Shown here one piece after another: positions 33,251 through 45,982 of a stretch of 64,000 nt of DNA. The first letter of the stretch is position 1. Every line of letters starts with the position of its first letter. The notes under the pieces are model-generated. The model did no database searches and was not told the origin of the DNA. It saw only the letters and a list, made by a program, of their open reading frames with translations. The DNA is from Euptelea pleiosperma (lineage: Eukaryota > Streptophyta > Magnoliopsida > Ranunculales > Eupteleaceae), in NCBI GenBank assembly GCA_035048495.1, contig CM068551.1, positions 13,208,248-13,272,247 on the forward strand, in the 5' to 3' direction. The position numbers were made by a program, and so were the translations under genes.

Positions 33251-34170
33251 CACCTTTTCCGGAAGAAGTTTTGAGATCCGAGATCCCCAGGAAGTTCCAA
33301 CAGCCGAAGTTCAAACTCTACGACGGGACTTCGGACCCCATCGACCACTTATTCCACTACTGGCAGGCCATGGTGTCGTGGAGTGCACCATTTTTCGATG
33401 GTCTATTGTGTCGGATGTTTCCATCCAGTCTGAAGGGGAACACTTTGGTATGGTTCTACACTCTCGGCGAAGAGTCGATTAGAAACTTCAGAATCCTGGA
33501 GGATGCCTTCGCCATGAAATACATCCACTAGAGGAAGATGATGCAATGTGTCACATCTCTCCTAAACATCAAGCAGACTAAAGGGGAATCCCTCTAGGAC
33601 TACATGACCCGCTTCAGGAAGGAGGTCGCGCAAGTCGACCATTTGGAAGAACGCACCGCCGTCTTCACTCTGCAAGTCGGCGTACTTGTGGGATCTCGGG
33701 CACACGAGGATTTGGTGGTCCGGAACCAGTCTCGGCTGGAAGATGCATACTAAACTCTTGAAGAACGCATCTGAATTGAGGAGGCCATATCAGCTCGGAC
33801 TGAGCCCACCAAAGTTAAAGTCAATGAGGTTGGGTCATCTGCTGGGAAGGGAGGAGTTAAGAGAGACCGATCAAGCACTAGAGTTCGAGGAAGAGAGAAA
33901 TTTCGGAAGAAGAAGGCCTATGGATCGAGAGAATATACACCTTTGAACGAAAAGAGATCGATTATCCTAGAGAGAATCCGGGGGGAGGTTACTACAAGCC
34001 CCCTAAGACAACTTACGCCGATCGGCCGGACAAGCCGTTTTGCGCATACCATGGGGCAAGAGATCACCCCACAAATGAATATTACACCTTCATGAACCTG
34101 CTGCAATATCTGGTAAATCAAGGACATCTCGACCACTTCGTGGCCTGAGAAGACGATTGAGAGGAGGAGG
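33251..34170 (+). pseudogene. Tat gag, 3' part, with a zinc-knuckle remnant
   Basis: The gag core repeats the IPRKFQQPKFKLYDGTSDPI motif and continues FPSSLKGNTLVWF and AFAMKYIH, the retrotransposon gag family pattern. TAG stops at 33529 and 33596 interrupt it. Near 34035-34100, FCAYHGARDHPTNEYY matches the Tat zinc finger (C-YH-H-EC), but the last cysteine is replaced by tyrosine. The frame is split between several windows. Confidence 0.75.
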
Positions 34171-34299
34171 AGACCAGTCCGAGAACCGACAGGGATGACA
34201 GGAGACAGCCGAAAGGTGTGATCAATATGATCTACACTGGATAGTCCGACTCTCGGAGTGCTCACCGAGATAAAGTCAGGAGGACTATGAGCATCCGAA

Positions 34300-34692
34300 A
34301 GGTGATGGAAGTCTCGACAGATCCCAGGTTAGTGACACCTGAGGCGGTTGTCGATCTCTCTTCGAGAACGACGATATGGTTATCGGATCAAGATCTGAAA
34401 TAGTTGGCAGGCCCTTAGGACAACGCCCTAGTCCTTTCGCTGGACATATGGAATTTCTCGGTTAAGAGAATTCTGGTGGACTGCGACAGCTCTATTGAGA
34501 TCATGTTCAAGCTGGCTTTCGACAACATGGGTATTATTCGAACCGCTTTGGAACCCTTTAGAGCTGCGATCTATGGATTCAACGGGGCCGCCTCAGAGCC
34601 AATAGATGAGATCATGTTACCGGTGTCGGTAGGGCCGGTGACATTGATGACAAGGTTTCTGATAGTCGACGCCCCGTCGACTTACAATGTCA
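34300..34692 (+). pseudogene. Tat aspartic protease, interrupted by the CACTA insertion
   Basis: SVKRILVDCDSSIEIMFKLAF (about 34459-34521) is the protease active-site region. The family motif is LVDxGSS, and here glycine is replaced by aspartate (CDSS). The chain continues AAIYGFNGAASEPIDEIMLP and MTRFLIVDAPSTYNV. It breaks at TCA (34690-34692) and resumes at 48188 with MGRRWVHGMNAVLSTYYQMIRFP. The protease would process the polyprotein. Confidence 0.8.
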
Positions 34693-34950
34693 CACTACAA
34701 GAAAACAACGATTTACCGACGGCCACGACCTAAACGTCGGTAAAGGGCAATGTAAATGTTTGCGGGAAGTATTGGAGGGAAACTTTGGGTTTTATAGCGA
34801 CAGAGTTAAGTTTGACCGTCGGTATAACAGTCTTTTACCGACGGTCAGTTTTTTGTAAGTCGTTATAAGTGTATTTACCGACGGTCAGGTTTAAGCTGTC
34901 GGTATAAGTATGTTTTACCGACGGTCGTTGGGCATTGGTAAATATCTGGT
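34693..34950 (+). repeat. CACTA left sub-terminal repeats
   Basis: TTACCGACGG or its complement CCGTCGGTA occurs repeatedly (near 34713, 34818, 34836, 34874, 34898, 34915). In CACTA elements such motifs are the binding sites of the element's DNA-binding protein. Positions 34970-35175 following are a CT-rich, leader-like stretch. Confidence 0.8.
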
Positions 34951-35199
34951 ATAAATAAAAAAAAGCCACGATTTTTTACATTCTCTCCCAAATTTTACCG
35001 CGAAAAAACCGTAAACCCCTCTCCTCCTAAACCCCCCCGCCCCGCCTCTTCTTGACCAGCGTCGTCCATAGCTGCTGCTCCTCCGCTGTGCGCCGTTGCC
35101 GTTGCCGCTGCCGCTGCCACTCCTACGTCGTGCGCCACTTCTCCTCCACCGCTATTGCTTCGCCGATGTCACCTGTAAGTTTTCTTACCCCCCTCTCTC

Positions 35200-35930
35200 T
35201 CTTTCAAACCTTCGGATCCTTATACCCTAAATAATGGTGAGTAATGCTCAAATTCAAGGGTGAAAAATCAACCCTATGATGATTAAAGAATCCCCTTCCC
35301 TCATTCAAACCTTTGGATATTTATACCCTAAATAATGGTCAGTAATGCTCTAACCCCATGAAACGACTCCAATCCAATGCTTAGAAACCTGCAATCAGGT
35401 TAATTTGTGGTTCGTAGTTTGCTTAAGGCGTATTTGATTGCATGAAAAATTTTCCTAGGAAAATACATATAGGAAATGCCTTAAATGGCTGTTGGTTTAC
35501 AACTGAGAACACTTATTTTAATCACCTGAAAATAAAGGCGTATTTTCAGGTGGAAATGAATTCTTGCCTATGTGAAAGGGAAATGGATTCCGGGCTTAGA
35601 GGGGTTTTATTTGGGGAAAATTTTTCCCCAGAAAATACATATGAGAAATGCCTTCAATGGCTGATTGATTGCAACTGAGAATGCTTATTTCAATCATGTG
35701 AAAAAATAAAGGCGTATTTTCAGGTGGAAATTAATTCTCACTAATCTGGATGGGGAATGAATTCCAGGCTTAGTAGGGAAAATTATCCGGACTAAAATGG
35801 CTTGGTAGGGAAAACTAAACAGATTTAAAATGGTTATCTAACAATAGATAGTTGTGTTTGCCCTAGGAAAATACAATTTTCCCACTTGGCAATCAAACAC
35901 GCCCTTAGGTTGGGCCAAACAACCATACGG
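35200..35930. mobile_element. Family I MITE containing another MITE (35423-35907), inside the CACTA
   Basis: Pieces of family I arms (AACCTTTGGATATTTATACC, AATCCAATGCTTAGAAACC, and GGCCAAACAACCATACGG) surround an insert with ends AAGGCGTATTTGATTGC and GCAATCAAACACGCCCTT. Within that insert the block AAATGCCTTMAATGGCTG, AATAAAGGCGTATTTTCAGG is duplicated (35470-35560 and 35640-35730). No coding sequence is present. Confidence 0.6.
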
Positions 35931-36010
35931 TCAGGAATTTCTCAAGTTGAGGCCTATGGCAAAAACTCCGTATGAGGCCTTTTATATTTAAAATAAAATA
36001 TTAATATATT

Positions 36011-36560
36011 TTAGCCCACCCCTTATTGGATATACAAACCAAAATCTATAGCTATAGATTTAGTACTTTTTCGGACATGATTCTAGCCGTTGGATTCAAA
36101 CATGTTTTTTTTGGGTAGTAAATCCAATGGCTAGAAATCATCAATTAAGATGATTTTTAGTGTGTTTATCCACCATTAGATGGGCTGAACATTCACGCAG
36201 TCATTGGGGCCAAAAAATGATCTATGTAGGGCCACGAGATTCCTCTACATCGACTGCACCGGGGTCCTGTGCATCAAAATTTTTTTTCCGTAGTTTTTGA
36301 TTATCAAGAATAGGACTCTCATGGCTCTACATAGATCATTTTTGGGCCTAATGACTGTGTGGATGTTCAGCCCACCTATTGGTGGATAAACACACTAAAA
36401 ATCAACTTGAATGATGATTGTTAGCCATTGGATTTACTACTAAAACAACATGCTTGAATCCAATTGCTAGAATCAATCCTAAAAAGTACTAAAATCTATG
36501 GCTAGAGATAATCGAAGAAGTTAATTTTGGGTTTGTATATCCAACAAGGGATGTGCTAAA
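36011..36560. mobile_element. Palindromic MITE family III (about 550 bp)
   Basis: TTAGCCCACCCCTTATTGG and GGATATACAAACC at the left mirror GGTTTGTATATCC and CAAGGGATGTGCTAA at the right. Inner arms carry GATCTATGTAGGGCCACGAG against CTCATGGCTCTACATAGATC. The centre is near 36270-36300. Confidence 0.65.
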
Positions 36561-37740
36561 CATCCATGTGGTTAGTAGGCTATGGCCTTTTCCCGCTTGG
36601 GCTGTAGTCATTCTCCCACCTGGGGCCTAAGGCGACTGCTGTCTCCATTGGCCTTATGGTAGAGATGGTCCTTTGTATATTAAGGTATCTCGTCAACGTT
36701 GATGATGGACATTCAGAAGCAAAGTTCTATTCTATTGGACCCACTTGTGGTTAGTTTATTTTAGAAGAAAGTTGACACTTTTCAATTTGATTGACTTTTG
36801 CTCAAATGTGATATTACGAATTTGAAATTTTATTTGAGCTATAGAACATGATGTTTGATTTTAAAACTAACTGTTTTCTACTTATTGAGATTTAATAATG
36901 CTCATATCTTGGTCATTTATGATCTACATATCTCATAGGATATGATGATCTATATATTTTGCTCATTTATGAATTACCATATCATGCTCATTATTTTGTG
37001 GGAAGCTTTAGTTATTGTATAGTTATCTTTGTACCTCAGTCAGGGTATTTTAAAGTTTTCTAAAAATTCTCATTGTATCTTTAATTGTTATTTTAGCATA
37101 CTTCACCAAGTGCCTTTATATAAGTAGTCACCAATAGAATTTGAATATCATATAAATGGTGCACACACACATTATACATATACATTTATTGAACCTTAGA
37201 ACTCCTGTTCAAGAATCATTGTGTGACAATTTTGTGGCTTTATCACCTATTTGAGACATATTAGTTGTAAACTATGACTTTTGGTTCTCATTTGAGACTA
37301 AATTCAAGTGAACAACTTTGTTGTCTCATTCGTGACGAGGAAGTAATTGTCTACTGTTGATTCTTGAATTATTCCTTTTGGACAGTTTGGGAATGCATAA
37401 TCTCTGGTACAGTCAGTAGCTAAAATGGTTATTTTTATTTTAAGGACAGTTTTGGCCAACATTCATCTTATTTTCTGGGTACATATTTAGACATCCTGGC
37501 ATGCTTGCCCTTAGTCTAAGTCGTGTACTTGGAGAACTATGGAGAAATGCTGCTAAAATTTTCCTTTAAATGGAAATAATCACTTGGCTATTGAGTGTAA
37601 TAGAGATTATGCATTCCTGAATGGGATAGGATCAACCCACCTATTAGAGAGGAGATAGGATGCATGATACATTTGCATTTCCAATACAATTTGACAATAT
37701 GTTTAATTTCGGTTGAAGGTAACGTTGGTTTGAAGGAAAT
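36561..37740. other. CACTA interior upstream of the transposase, non-coding
   Basis: AT-rich sequence without a supported frame. It presumably holds the promoter and 5' leader or introns of the TNP2-like gene; no individual site can be called. Confidence 0.4.
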
Positions 37741-40700
37741 ATGCCGATGGATAAAAGTTGAGTTAGAAAGCCAAGAAATAACCTTGAATATTTAGCCGGA
37801 GTAGGATAGTTTTTGGATTTTGCATTTTCTCGTTCAAAGTTTGGGGACAAGATCCAATGCCCATGTAAAAATTGTTGTAATGCATTCAAGAAGTATCGTC
37901 TAGAGGTATATACAGACTTGGTATTTATTGGGATAATGTCGGATTACACCACCTGGTTGTACCATGGAGAAAGTATATATGATATTGAATATATGAGTGA
38001 TGAGGCTAATGAACATGATGATATGCAAGGAATGTTACAAGATGCATATGGAATGATGAACTGTGATCATGAAGAGGAAAATGAGTCAAATGAGACTGGA
38101 TCAACTGAGCCAAATCGAAAAGCAAATAGATTTTATGAATTGTTGAAGGATGCCGAGACTGAACTATACCCGGGTTGTACTAAGTTTTCAAAACTATCGT
38201 TCCTTATACGATTGTTACACTTAAATTGCCTCAACGGATGGAGTAAAAAGTCATTTGACATGTTGCTTGATTTGTTAAAAGAGATACTACCTGTTGGTAA
38301 AACGTTGCTCAAGAATCATTATGAATTAAAAAAGATTATTCGAGATCTTGGCATGCATTACAAGAAGATAGATGCATGCCCAAAAGACTGCATGTTATAC
38401 TGGAAAGAGCACGAGAACGCAAAAGAATGTGTCATATGTGGTGAGTCCAGGTGGAAACTGGTCACACATCAATCTACTGGAGAGGCTTCTACTTCGTCTA
38501 TAGAGGATAAGAAAATACCTGTGAAGATTTTGTGTTATTTTCCGTTGAAACCAAGGCTTCAGAGGTTGTTTATGTGTTCAAAAACATCCGAACATATGAG
38601 ATGGCATGCCGAGTGTCGTACAAAAGATGGCGTGTTGAGGCATCCAGCAGATTCTAAAGCGTGGGAAACTTTAGATCAGAAATACCCATTGTTCGCTTCT
38701 GAACGGAGGAATGTTAGACTTGGGATAACGAGCAATGGCTTCATTTCTTTTGGTTATACGAGTACTCTTCACAGTACATGGCCCGTAGTTCTTATTCCAT
38801 ATAATTTGCAGCCATGGATGTGTATGAAACAATAATCTTTCATGTTGACGTTGCTTATTCCTGGCCCCATGGCCCCTGGGAACGACATTGATGTTTACCT
38901 GCAACCATTGATAGATGAATTGAAGGAATTATGGACAAATGGATTTGAGGCATACGATGCCTCTTTAAAAGAAAATTTTCGGTGTCGTGCAGCAATCATA
39001 TGGACTATTAATGACTTCCCTGCATTTGCGAATTTATCAGGGTGGAGCACTAAAGGAAAACTTACATGTCCCTCTTGCCACAATGACACTTGTTCAGTTA
39101 GATTGCAAGAAGGACATAAAGAATGTTATTTGGGACATCGTTGATTCTTACCACCTGATCATAAATTTTAACAAAATAAAAAGTCGTTTAATGGCAAAAA
39201 GGAATTGAGTTGTCCACCAAAACCATTGTCTGGCGAGGATGTGCTCAATCAGTTACAAGACTACGAGCAGATCACATTTGGTAAGGCAGATAATGATAAA
39301 ACTGGGAGAAAGAGAAAGAGAGATGATTGCAAGTTACCAAAGAATTGGAAAAAGAGAAACATTTTCTTCGAATTGCCATATTGGAAAGATCTCTTGTTGC
39401 GGCACAATCTGGATGTGATGCACATTGAAAAGAATGTATGTGATAATGTGATCAGGACACTGTTGAATATGGAGGGTTCAAAAGACAACTTGAAAGCTCG
39501 TTTAAACATAAAATTAATGGGGATAAGAAATGAACTTCACCCTGTACCAGATGGAAAAATGATTTTACTACTCGCTGCATGCTACACGATGTCGACAGTT
39601 GAGAAAAGAAAGTTCTGTCAAATCTTGAAAGATGTCAAGGTTCTAGATAATTATTCGTCGAACTTCTCACGATGTATTCATGTTAAACAGTGCAAGATCT
39701 CAGGACTCGAGTCATGATTGCCATGTTCTTATGCAATAATTTCTTCCGCTTGCAATACGTGGTAACTTACCAAAGAATGTATGTTCAGTTTTGATCGAGT
39801 TGTCCACGTTCTTCAGGCAGTTATGTTCCAAGGTGTTGAATGTGAGGGAATTAGAGTAACTTGAATCGCATATTGCAGTAACACTTTGCAAATTGAAAAT
39901 GATTTTTTCGCCAGCCTTTTTTGATATTAGGTGCACTTACCTATTCATCTAGCAGGTGAGGCCAAAGTAGCTAGACCAGTGCAATATCGATGGATGTATC
40001 CAATCAAGAGGTACTTGCACAGGCTAAAGTTATATGTTCGAAATAAAAATTATCCCGAGGGTTCACTTGTCGAAGTGTATATTTGTGAAGAATCTTTGAT
40101 ATTTTGCTCGAGATACTTGCATGACATTGAGACAAGATTCAATCGACCAGAGCGGAATAATGATGATGTTGATGCTGAATCACGTGGGAAGTTATCCGTT
40201 TTCGCGGGAATTGGTGGTGTTATAGGAAAGGCTACATCACGCATGCTAAGCGAGCCTGAACGGGAACAAACTCATCTCTACGTGCTCAACAACTGTCCGG
40301 AAGTCGCTCCATTTATCGTGTAAGACTCAACCTTTCAAATCTATTTCTAATATGTATGTCATATACATTGTTACTTAACACTCAAATTATTTATTGTACA
40401 GACAACACAAAGAAATAATCAGTGCCAATAATAAATGTATGGGTCCTAGGGATGTGGATCTGAGACATAATAAGGAGTTTGCTTCATGGTTTAAACAACA
40501 TGTAAGGTTTAGATATCATACAAACACTTTTACATTATAAGTGTAATTATATACTGTATTAAATATATTAATTGACTTTATTTTTAATCTAAATAGGTCT
40601 CACAGATGCGGTTAAATGGTGAACAAATTAATGAATCTCTCGAATTGTTATCTTTGGGTCCTTCTTGGATAATGAATTCATATAAGGGGTACATTGTAAA

Positions 40701-41274
40701 AGGGTATAGATTTCATACACAAGATAGAGAGAGACGAAGGAAAACTCAAAATAGTGGAGTTTTTATAACTATAGAAACTAATAGTTTTGCAAGCACGAGA
40801 GACACAAATCCTACGACAGGCACTGTCGACTACTATGGCATCTTAACTGATGTTATGGAGTTATAGTATCCTGGCGAAAATCGGATCATGTTATTCAAAT
40901 GTCATTGGTATGATGTCTTGAATCATGGGGGATTCCACCAAGATGAGTATGGGTTCAACTGTGTGAATATCAAACGAACTCTAAATACCAACGAATCATT
41001 TATTCTTGCAAATCAAGCACAACAAGTTTTTTATATCGAAGACATCACCAATGATGATTGGCGTGTTGCAGTAAAGACACAACCACGTGACACATACAAT
41101 ATGGAGTCAATCGAGGATCAAGAAGAGGAGCCTTTCCAAGTAAATGAGCCTGGGTTGAACCAAGATCCTACCGACTCCAATGATGATGTCACTTGGGTTA
41201 GGGATGATGTTGACGGAGTTGTTGTTGAAGCTTATGGAGTAGATCAAGCTTTCATTGATGATGATAATGATTAA
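37741..41274 (+). pseudogene. TNP2-like CACTA transposase, with DUF4218 and DUF4216 regions
   Basis: The start MPMDKS is followed by a transposase-associated domain (FGDKIQCPCKNCCNAF). The Tnp2 domain is then recognisable: YPGCTKFSKLSFLIRLLHLN, FPLKPRLQRLF, SEHMRWHAE, IPGPMAPGNDIDVYLQPLI, HNLDVMHIEKNVCDNVI. DUF4218 (HRLKLYVRNKNYPEGSLVE, about 40010) and DUF4216 (YYGILTDVMEL ... LFKCHWYDV, about 40830-40920) follow. Probable introns are 40321-40401 and 40502-40597. Stops occur at 37759, 37807, 38833, 39142 and 40864, and a frame change near 39930. The family motif SDGF reads SNGF, losing a conserved aspartate. It once cut and joined CACTA ends but is now dead. Confidence 0.88.
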
Positions 41275-41345
41275 TTGTAATTATAAATATTTTTTTATTT
41301 TAATTTTCATCATGTAAGAATTTAACAATGTTTAGAAAAGATAAT

Positions 41346-42320
41346 TGATATTCGGCTCAAAAGTGCTTATTTAAGCATTATCCTTTTAGCGTTATTGCAT
41401 TCTCCTACGTTAAAATACTCTATTTATCTACTTTTCTACGTAAGAGTCTCTTGTGTTACGTAGAACACACTTTTCTGGACGAAATGGTATATTTGCATGC
41501 ATTAAACATATTTTCGAAGTCTAGACATGTAGTCATTCTGATAGAGTCTCATTACGCGCTTCTTCTGTCGCAGGAAACCCCGATGGGACAATTCTCGAGA
41601 CTTGCGAGCCCACATCGATCAGGAAAGCCCTTTATCAAAGATTAAAGAGCCCACATGCTGTGACTAGAAGATATGGGCCGAATATAGGCTGAATAAGAAG
41701 ACCAAAAGGCCGGCCCAGAGAACGAAGAGAGTAGGAGAGCCAATGACCAAAAGACGGACCAAAGCGTTTAAAGCCACATGAGTCAGCAAGGAATGATAGT
41801 CTACTCTACTGGAGAAGCGTGAGGATGGTCACAGTGAAGACCAGGGTTCCAGACCCTCTGCCGATACTTTTATCTCCATTTTTTGATATTTTTTCTCTCA
41901 TCTCTCCTTATTCTCTCTCTCTCTCTTCATCTCTTGGTCCTCGAATCTACTAACCTAACCCCAGAACTCCTGTCCATCGGCTCTATCTTATCTCCCTTAG
42001 CTTTCTGACCGTTGGATCTTCCATTGGACCATTGGATCTTCAATCGGACCGTTGGATCTCTCTAGATCCGTAGATCTACCAATCTGGGTCCCAATCAAGT
42101 CACCATCCATCCAATCGCCATCAGACTGTCTGTCACATCATCTTGTGAGACGATGGACATCATCAATCCATGTGGGCCAGTAGCCGGGCCCATCATCATC
42201 GACCCGCTGCCCGACTAGTTAGTGGACCCCGTGAATTTTCAAATAATTTTAATTAAATTTTAAAAAATGGGAGATCCACTAAATGGGGACATTCCCCAAA
42301 GAAAAGTAGACTTTTACTTA

Positions 42321-42407
<87 letters not shown>

Positions 42408-44244
42408 ATTTCAAAAATACCCTATTTCCATTAAAGGAAATAGGGAGCTTTATAAGAGGAGGGAGAAGGGTTCATTTGAACCCTAATCCCCCTCCAATCT
42501 CTTCCAATCCTTCCCCTTTACTCTTCCCCACGTTTTCCCTTCTCCCTCGGCCCCATTCTCCTCTTCTTCTTCCTCTTCTTTCTCCCTTCCATCTTCTTCT
42601 CCGGCCACCCTCCATTAGTGCCGGCGAACTGGTCTGTAGCACAGCTCCCATCTCTCTTTCATAGTTGGAGCAGCCCAGAAACCACCACCGGCACTTGTAG
42701 GTCTGCCTTCACCTTGCTCTCCTCCTCACGGTGGTCTGCCAGTGCTCCAACACGAACAGCAACACCGCCCCTTACAGGTTGAAACGTCATCTCTTCTTTT
42801 CTCTAGCCATTCCGCCTCCCATCAAGATCTGTAGCCGTGTTTCATCTCTCCTCTACAACCGGTCTGATCTCCTCCTGTTGATGCTGCGTCCTTCATCTCT
42901 CTCCACAGTGCTGCTGCCACAAGCCCCAAACGGCTTACTCTCCTCACAATCCACGCTACATTCCCCACCATCCTCCCACGTTGTTACTTTGGAACACCTA
43001 CTGGTGGTCCTATCTTCTGGCGCCTCCCTCTCAAACGGACAGAACAATCAGTTCTGGAGATCTTCTCAGATCTACAAGCTCTCTGGATCTTCAAGAACAG
43101 CAACCCACTGATCTACCTCCAAGAACACCATCGTTCGTCTCGTGGTCATCAGCAACACCACGATTGCACTCCTCTTCTCTGGGGTTCTTCCTTGCTGCAT
43201 TTTCTCATATTCTCCGGCTAGCACACTGCCTGTGTGCATGCACCTTGGTGCCCTGTCATCACGATCCAGCAAGGATTCCATCACCACAGCAACTCCATCT
43301 CAGCTTCATTCACCGGTTGCTTGTTACATGAGCAATATCACAAGTGTTGCACCACCACCTGCTATTGTATACCTTCCTCAACACTCCACTGGAGTTCTTC
43401 CTTGGCCAGCAAGTGTTGCATGCACCATTCAACACCGCCTGTAAATCTGCCAAGCAAAACGATTTCAGTTATGCAAACACTCACGAGGGCTCCTTTCCAT
43501 TGTTGCTTGTGCATCCTCACGGACACTTGAAGGTTGCTTTCCATGTGCCTCACCTCCTCTACAGTTAAAGTTCTCATGGCTCAGCCAAGACCCACCCACA
43601 GCCACCATGTGGCTAGCTTGTGATTTCCTTCTCCAATCACCTTTCCTACTTCAATGGTAGCACATCATAACTGGGTAAATTGCAAGAGGTAATTTCTCTT
43701 TATCTCTCTCTAGCATTTTTTTTCTCTCTCTAGAATTTGGTCATTTTCTTATTTTCTATCTCTAGCTCTCTCTTCATTCTCTTCTTTCTCTCTCTTTAAA
43801 ATTCCCTCTTCTCTGTCTCTCTCACCTTTTATCTATCTAGAGAGCATCTTCTCTCTCTAGAGAAATCTTTCTTTCTCTTCTTTTCATTCATTCTCTCTTT
43901 CTAGGAATCATCCTATCTATCTATTTCTCCATTTTTCTATCTCTAAAAAAATTTCTCTTTGAATCATGCTTCCTAGATTAGTTTATTTTTGTTTGATTTT
44001 TCTTGTAAGAACATGTTCGAGTGAATAAAGTTGATTTGAATAAAGTTGCGTGCATTCTCTGCAAGTTTTCCCTTCATTTTATGTGTTTTTATTCGCGCTA
44101 ATCTGACAATCCTGAGTGCGGATCGACATCCGACACGAATCCCTATACAAAAGTTCATATTTTACAGGAATTAAATCGGAAAAGATACAAATGTATTGAT
44201 TTTAGGGTTTCCGTAACCAACGACGCGGAAAAATCCTAGTTTCA
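41346..44244 (+). mobile_element. Solo LTR copy C (2899 bp, 5-bp target duplication ATAAT)
   Basis: ATAAT at 41341-41345 and 44245-44249 flanks an element with ends TGATATTCGG and CTAGTTTCA. These are the reverse complements of the ends of copies A and B. On this strand a TATA box CTTTATAAGAGG (42448-42459) precedes a pyrimidine-rich transcript start. ACCAGGGTTCCAGACCCTC (41843) is the shared U3 mark. Near the 3' end, GAATAAAG (44024) could be a poly-A signal. An AT run of about 75 bp occupies 42329-42405. The insertion lies between the two genes of the CACTA. Open frames at 42476-43577 have no recognisable product. Confidence 0.8.
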
Positions 44245-44287
44245 ATAATGTTTAAAAATGTTTAATTAATCTTGCAGGAATTTTGAA

Positions 44288-45927
44288 ATGTCATCTCGAC
44301 GTAAAAAGTCTAACCATATTCCAACAGCCCCATTGACTTTGGGTGCCCCATTGAGTTCAGCGACTCCATCGACAATAGTGGCTTCCACTTTGTCAGTGGC
44401 CCCGTCATCATCGGTGGCCCCATCATCGTCGTCGGCCCCATCATCTTCACAAGGGGCGAATCCCCAACAGTCGACGCCTGGTAGTGTTGGTATAATAAGT
44501 TGGTAATTATTATTGTTTGAAGTTATAAATCTTGTATACCCGTTGATATGTTTATGTTCTTACTTTTTAATATTTTAAACAGCTTCTACCAGCGTTCGGA
44601 GGAGAGGGCCCACCCGAGGTGTAAGTTTTCGCATGAGATATGGTAAGAAAATGAAGCTAGAATGGAACGACAAATGCCAACCAGTAACTGCAACAGGTGG
44701 CTCATTTGGGCATTTATTGGGCACGATTGTTAGGTATTCTGGCCACGTCTTATTGTAGGCCAAGAAATGGGCTGACATTTCTAACCATGCGAAGGATAGG
44801 ATGTGGGAAGGGATAAAGGTAAAATCATCTTAATAAGTTTGGCTGATTTAATATATGTTTTCACATTTAGTAGATGGCATGATTTTTGTTTACTATTTTT
44901 TTTATTTTGCATAACTTTTCAGGCAAAAGTTGATATCACCGATGAGCATAGACCATGGGTCATGCAGAGTATGGGAACCAAATTCAAAGAATGGAAGAGT
45001 GATTTGAAAAAAAATTATAATGCGATGGATATGAATGAGCATCGACTGCAAAACAAACCCATAGGCATCAGCAATGAGGATTGGGCCTTTCTTGTCACAT
45101 ATTGGAATAGTGATGAGTTCAAGGTATTTAAAACATAAAATTTCATTAACCATTTTTTATGTCAAAAATAATTGTAATGTCATTGAATTTGTGCAGGCTT
45201 TATTAACACAAAACAAGGTGAATCGCAATAAACAAATAATGAAACATACTGGGGGGACGAAAAGTTTTGCGCAACATAGAGAAGAAGAGGTACGTATATG
45301 GTTTCATTATATCATTATTTTTTTAAGTCACATGATCTATAAATATGTAATAATTTGTCTACTTTCTTCAATGATAGGCTCGGAGTAGGACAGACGGTAC
45401 TACACCGACACAAATTGACTTATTCTTCCTAACCCATACTAAAACAGATGGGTCACCAGTTGATTCTACATCTGCTGACATCATGGTACGTAAGATGTCT
45501 ACCTGATCATAGAAATATAATTGTCTTTTACTAATTAATTTTGTTTGAATGCAGTCAAAATTTCGAGAGCTTTCATAAAGTCGGATGTCACCGACTGGGG
45601 AATCTTCTACTCCCCCACTCACACCTGATGACATTTATACTAGAGTGATGCCCCCAGAGCGACTTGGTCGGACGCGGTTATGGCTTAAGCCCAACGCCGA
45701 CCTCGATCCTTGGCTCATCATCCAGTTCTAGTTATAAGAGTCTTCAAAATGAAATGACGGAGATGCGACAAGCAAATATGCTACTTCAGGAGCAAATGCA
45801 GCAGATGAAGCAGCAGGAGCATATGCAGCAGCAGATGAAACAACAGAAGGAGGAGTTTTTTCGCTCCATGCAACACCCCAACGTACCACCTCCTTGTAAT
45901 GATCATCGTCCCGAAAATGCAGATTAG
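44288..45927 (+). pseudogene. Second CACTA gene: plant Ptta/En-Spm-type transposase (Transposase_24-like)
   Basis: It opens MSSRRKKSNHIPTAPLTLG with a serine/proline-rich tail. After an intron, RRGPTRGVSFRMRYGKKMKLEWN, GSFGHLLGTIVRYSG and VDITDEHRPWVMQSMGTKFKEWKSDLKKNY match the family. LFFLTHTKTDGSPVD and a glutamine/methionine-rich coiled coil (LLQEQMQQMKQQEHMQQQ) complete it. Consensus introns are visible, for example 44820-44921 (AAG|GTAAAATC, TTTTCAG|GC) and 45124-45196. A TAG at 44756 and a frame change near 45670 disable it. In the family this protein accompanies TNP2 and may bind sub-terminal repeats; that role is inferred. Confidence 0.75.
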
Positions 45928-45982
45928 GATGAGGTACATTCACATTCTTCTTACAATTTTGAAATTTTAAGGTTTTGACTTT

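Noticed and set aside
34970..35180. Possible first coding exon of a CACTA gene (short frame at 35052)
   Set aside because: Codon runs of Cys-Arg come from a CCGTTGCCGCTG repeat. No family motif is present. It is more likely leader sequence.
42476..43577. Cluster of overlapping open frames on both strands
   Set aside because: They fall inside solo LTR C downstream of its TATA region. All frames are short, overlap each other and show no known domain.
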